Of a stretch of 6,357 nucleotides of DNA, positions 6,048-6,357 are shown one piece after another. The translations under genes were made by a program, and so were the position numbers. The notes beneath the pieces are model-generated. The model made no database searches, was not told the origin of the DNA, and worked only from the letters and a program-made list of their open reading frames with translations. How positions within the stretch are numbered: the stretch's first letter is position 1; each line of letters opens with the position of its first letter. Source of the stretch: JBBTXL01 sp038062295 (GTDB lineage: Bacteria > Patescibacteriota > Minisyncoccia > GWC2-36-17 > WO2-46-25); the NCBI GenBank assembly GCA_038062295.1, contig JBBTXL010000025.1, positions 1 to 6,357 of the forward strand. Direction: 5' to 3'.

Positions 6048-6093
6048 CGAGGCGCACGACCTAATAATTAGGTGCGGCGCCTCGTTTTCTTTT
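6048..6093 (+). terminator. Rho-independent terminator of the 5051-6019 unit
   Basis: CGAGGCGC (6048-6055) pairs perfectly with GCGCCTCG (6077-6084). An inner stem ACCTAA/TTAGGT sits above a 3 by 3 internal loop. The T-rich tract TTTTCTTTT (6085-6093) follows immediately. The arrangement is a textbook intrinsic terminator, 28 bp after the stop at 6019. Confidence 0.92.
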
Positions 6094-6249
6094 ACGGCAT
6101 TGACCCAGTAATACAACATCGACTGGGCATGCCGTATTCATGAAACGTCTTGTATGTCCTGTATGTCGGCAACACGGATCGAGCCACCCATCTCATGGCA
6201 AACCAACGGCATGCCAAGACGTTTCACTGGTCGAGGTTGATATACTGGG
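6094..6249. repeat. Cluster of nested and competing inverted repeats, non-coding
   Basis: This stretch between the terminator and tRNA-Lys holds several perfect inverted pairs. ACGGCAT (6094-6100) pairs with ATGCCGT (6129-6135), enclosing CCCAGT (6104-6109) with ACTGGG (6122-6127). TGAAACGTCTTG (6141-6152) pairs with CAAGACGTTTCA (6215-6226) over 12 bp. CCCAGTA (6104-6110) can instead pair with TACTGGG (6243-6249), supported by CAAC/GTTG and TCGA/TCGA on the inner side. The palindrome GGCATGCC occurs at 6126-6133 and 6208-6215. TGTATGTC is directly repeated at 6151 and 6160. It may be a decayed mobile-element end pair, a structured RNA or a recombination site. No known family is recognised. 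Confidence 0.55.
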
Positions 6250-6278
6250 TTGAAAAATCTCTGTTTTTCGATTACTAT
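6250..6278 (+). promoter_or_regulatory. Promoter for tRNA-Lys
   Basis: TTGAAA (6250-6255) and TACTAT (6273-6278) are 17 bp apart, matching the consensus at five and four positions. Transcription would begin near 6285, about 15 bases before the tRNA. The terminator at 6048-6093 isolates it from the upstream operon, so a promoter here is expected. Confidence 0.6.
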
Positions 6279-6299
6279 ATCGTGTATCGTTGTTGAGAT

Positions 6300-6357
6300 G
6301 CGCCCATAGCTCAGTTGGTAGAGCAGCTCCCTTTTAAGGAGAGGGTCCCAGGTTCGA
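6300..6357 (+). tRNA. tRNA-Lys (anticodon UUU), 3' end cut by the window
   Basis: The first 58 bases of a tRNA are present. The acceptor 5' strand is GCGCCCA and the D arm is GCTC-AGTTGGTA-GAGC. The anticodon loop CTTTTAA has TTT at 6333-6335. The T arm begins CCAGG-TTCGA and the window ends there, so the rest of the T arm, the acceptor 3' strand and any CCA lie outside. The outermost anticodon-stem pair (positions 27 and 43) is G-A, a mismatch; the other four pairs are sound. Lysine is called from the anticodon and is secure. Confidence 0.93.

Noticed and set aside
6094..6249. Integron attC site
   Set aside because: The outer arms do not carry the RYYYAAC/GTTRRRY core pair, and no integrase or cassette array is seen.
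6140..6253. A 37-codon frame with CPVC, resembling the start of a zinc-binding protein
   Set aside because: It has no ribosome binding site, lies exactly over the inverted-repeat cluster, and shows no second Cys pair or continuing domain.

Overview
The window looks like bacterial chromosome from a small-genome lineage. My best guess is Candidate Phyla Radiation (Patescibacteria). This rests on short spacing, an unfamiliar membrane protein between dnaK and dnaJ, and several proteins I cannot place in well-known families. It is an inference, not a taxonomic assignment; the sequence only proves a bacterial gene layout with CCA-encoding tRNA-Ala.

Region 1 (1-2746) is a chaperone operon read on the + strand. 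It holds the 3' part of dnaK, then a multi-spanning membrane protein that overlaps the dnaK stop by ATGA, then after 15 bp a complete dnaJ. A tRNA-Ala(UGC) gene follows 21 bp later, with no terminator visible between.

Region 2 (2844-4913) is visibly more AT-rich and starts exactly at the 3' end of tRNA-Ala. It carries three + strand genes: a divergent helix-hairpin-helix DNA glycosylase/lyase candidate, a 120-residue protein of unknown function, and a DUF5677-like helical protein. A decayed copy of the 3' half of tRNA-Ala lies behind the glycosylase gene (3611-3648). This makes the segment look like an old insertion at the tRNA gene, or a tRNA duplication scar. No integrase is present in the window.

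Region 3 (4962-6093) is a self-contained transcription unit. It has a clear sigma-70 type promoter (TTGACA, 17 bp, TATGTT), a 65-residue protein and a 241-residue protein, each with a strong ribosome binding site, and a strong rho-independent terminator. Neither protein is recognised.

Region 4 (6094-6357) has no convincing gene until tRNA-Lys(UUU), which runs off the window edge and has its own promoter. The 6094-6249 stretch is a dense set of inverted repeats with alternative pairings, and is the most puzzling non-coding part of the window.
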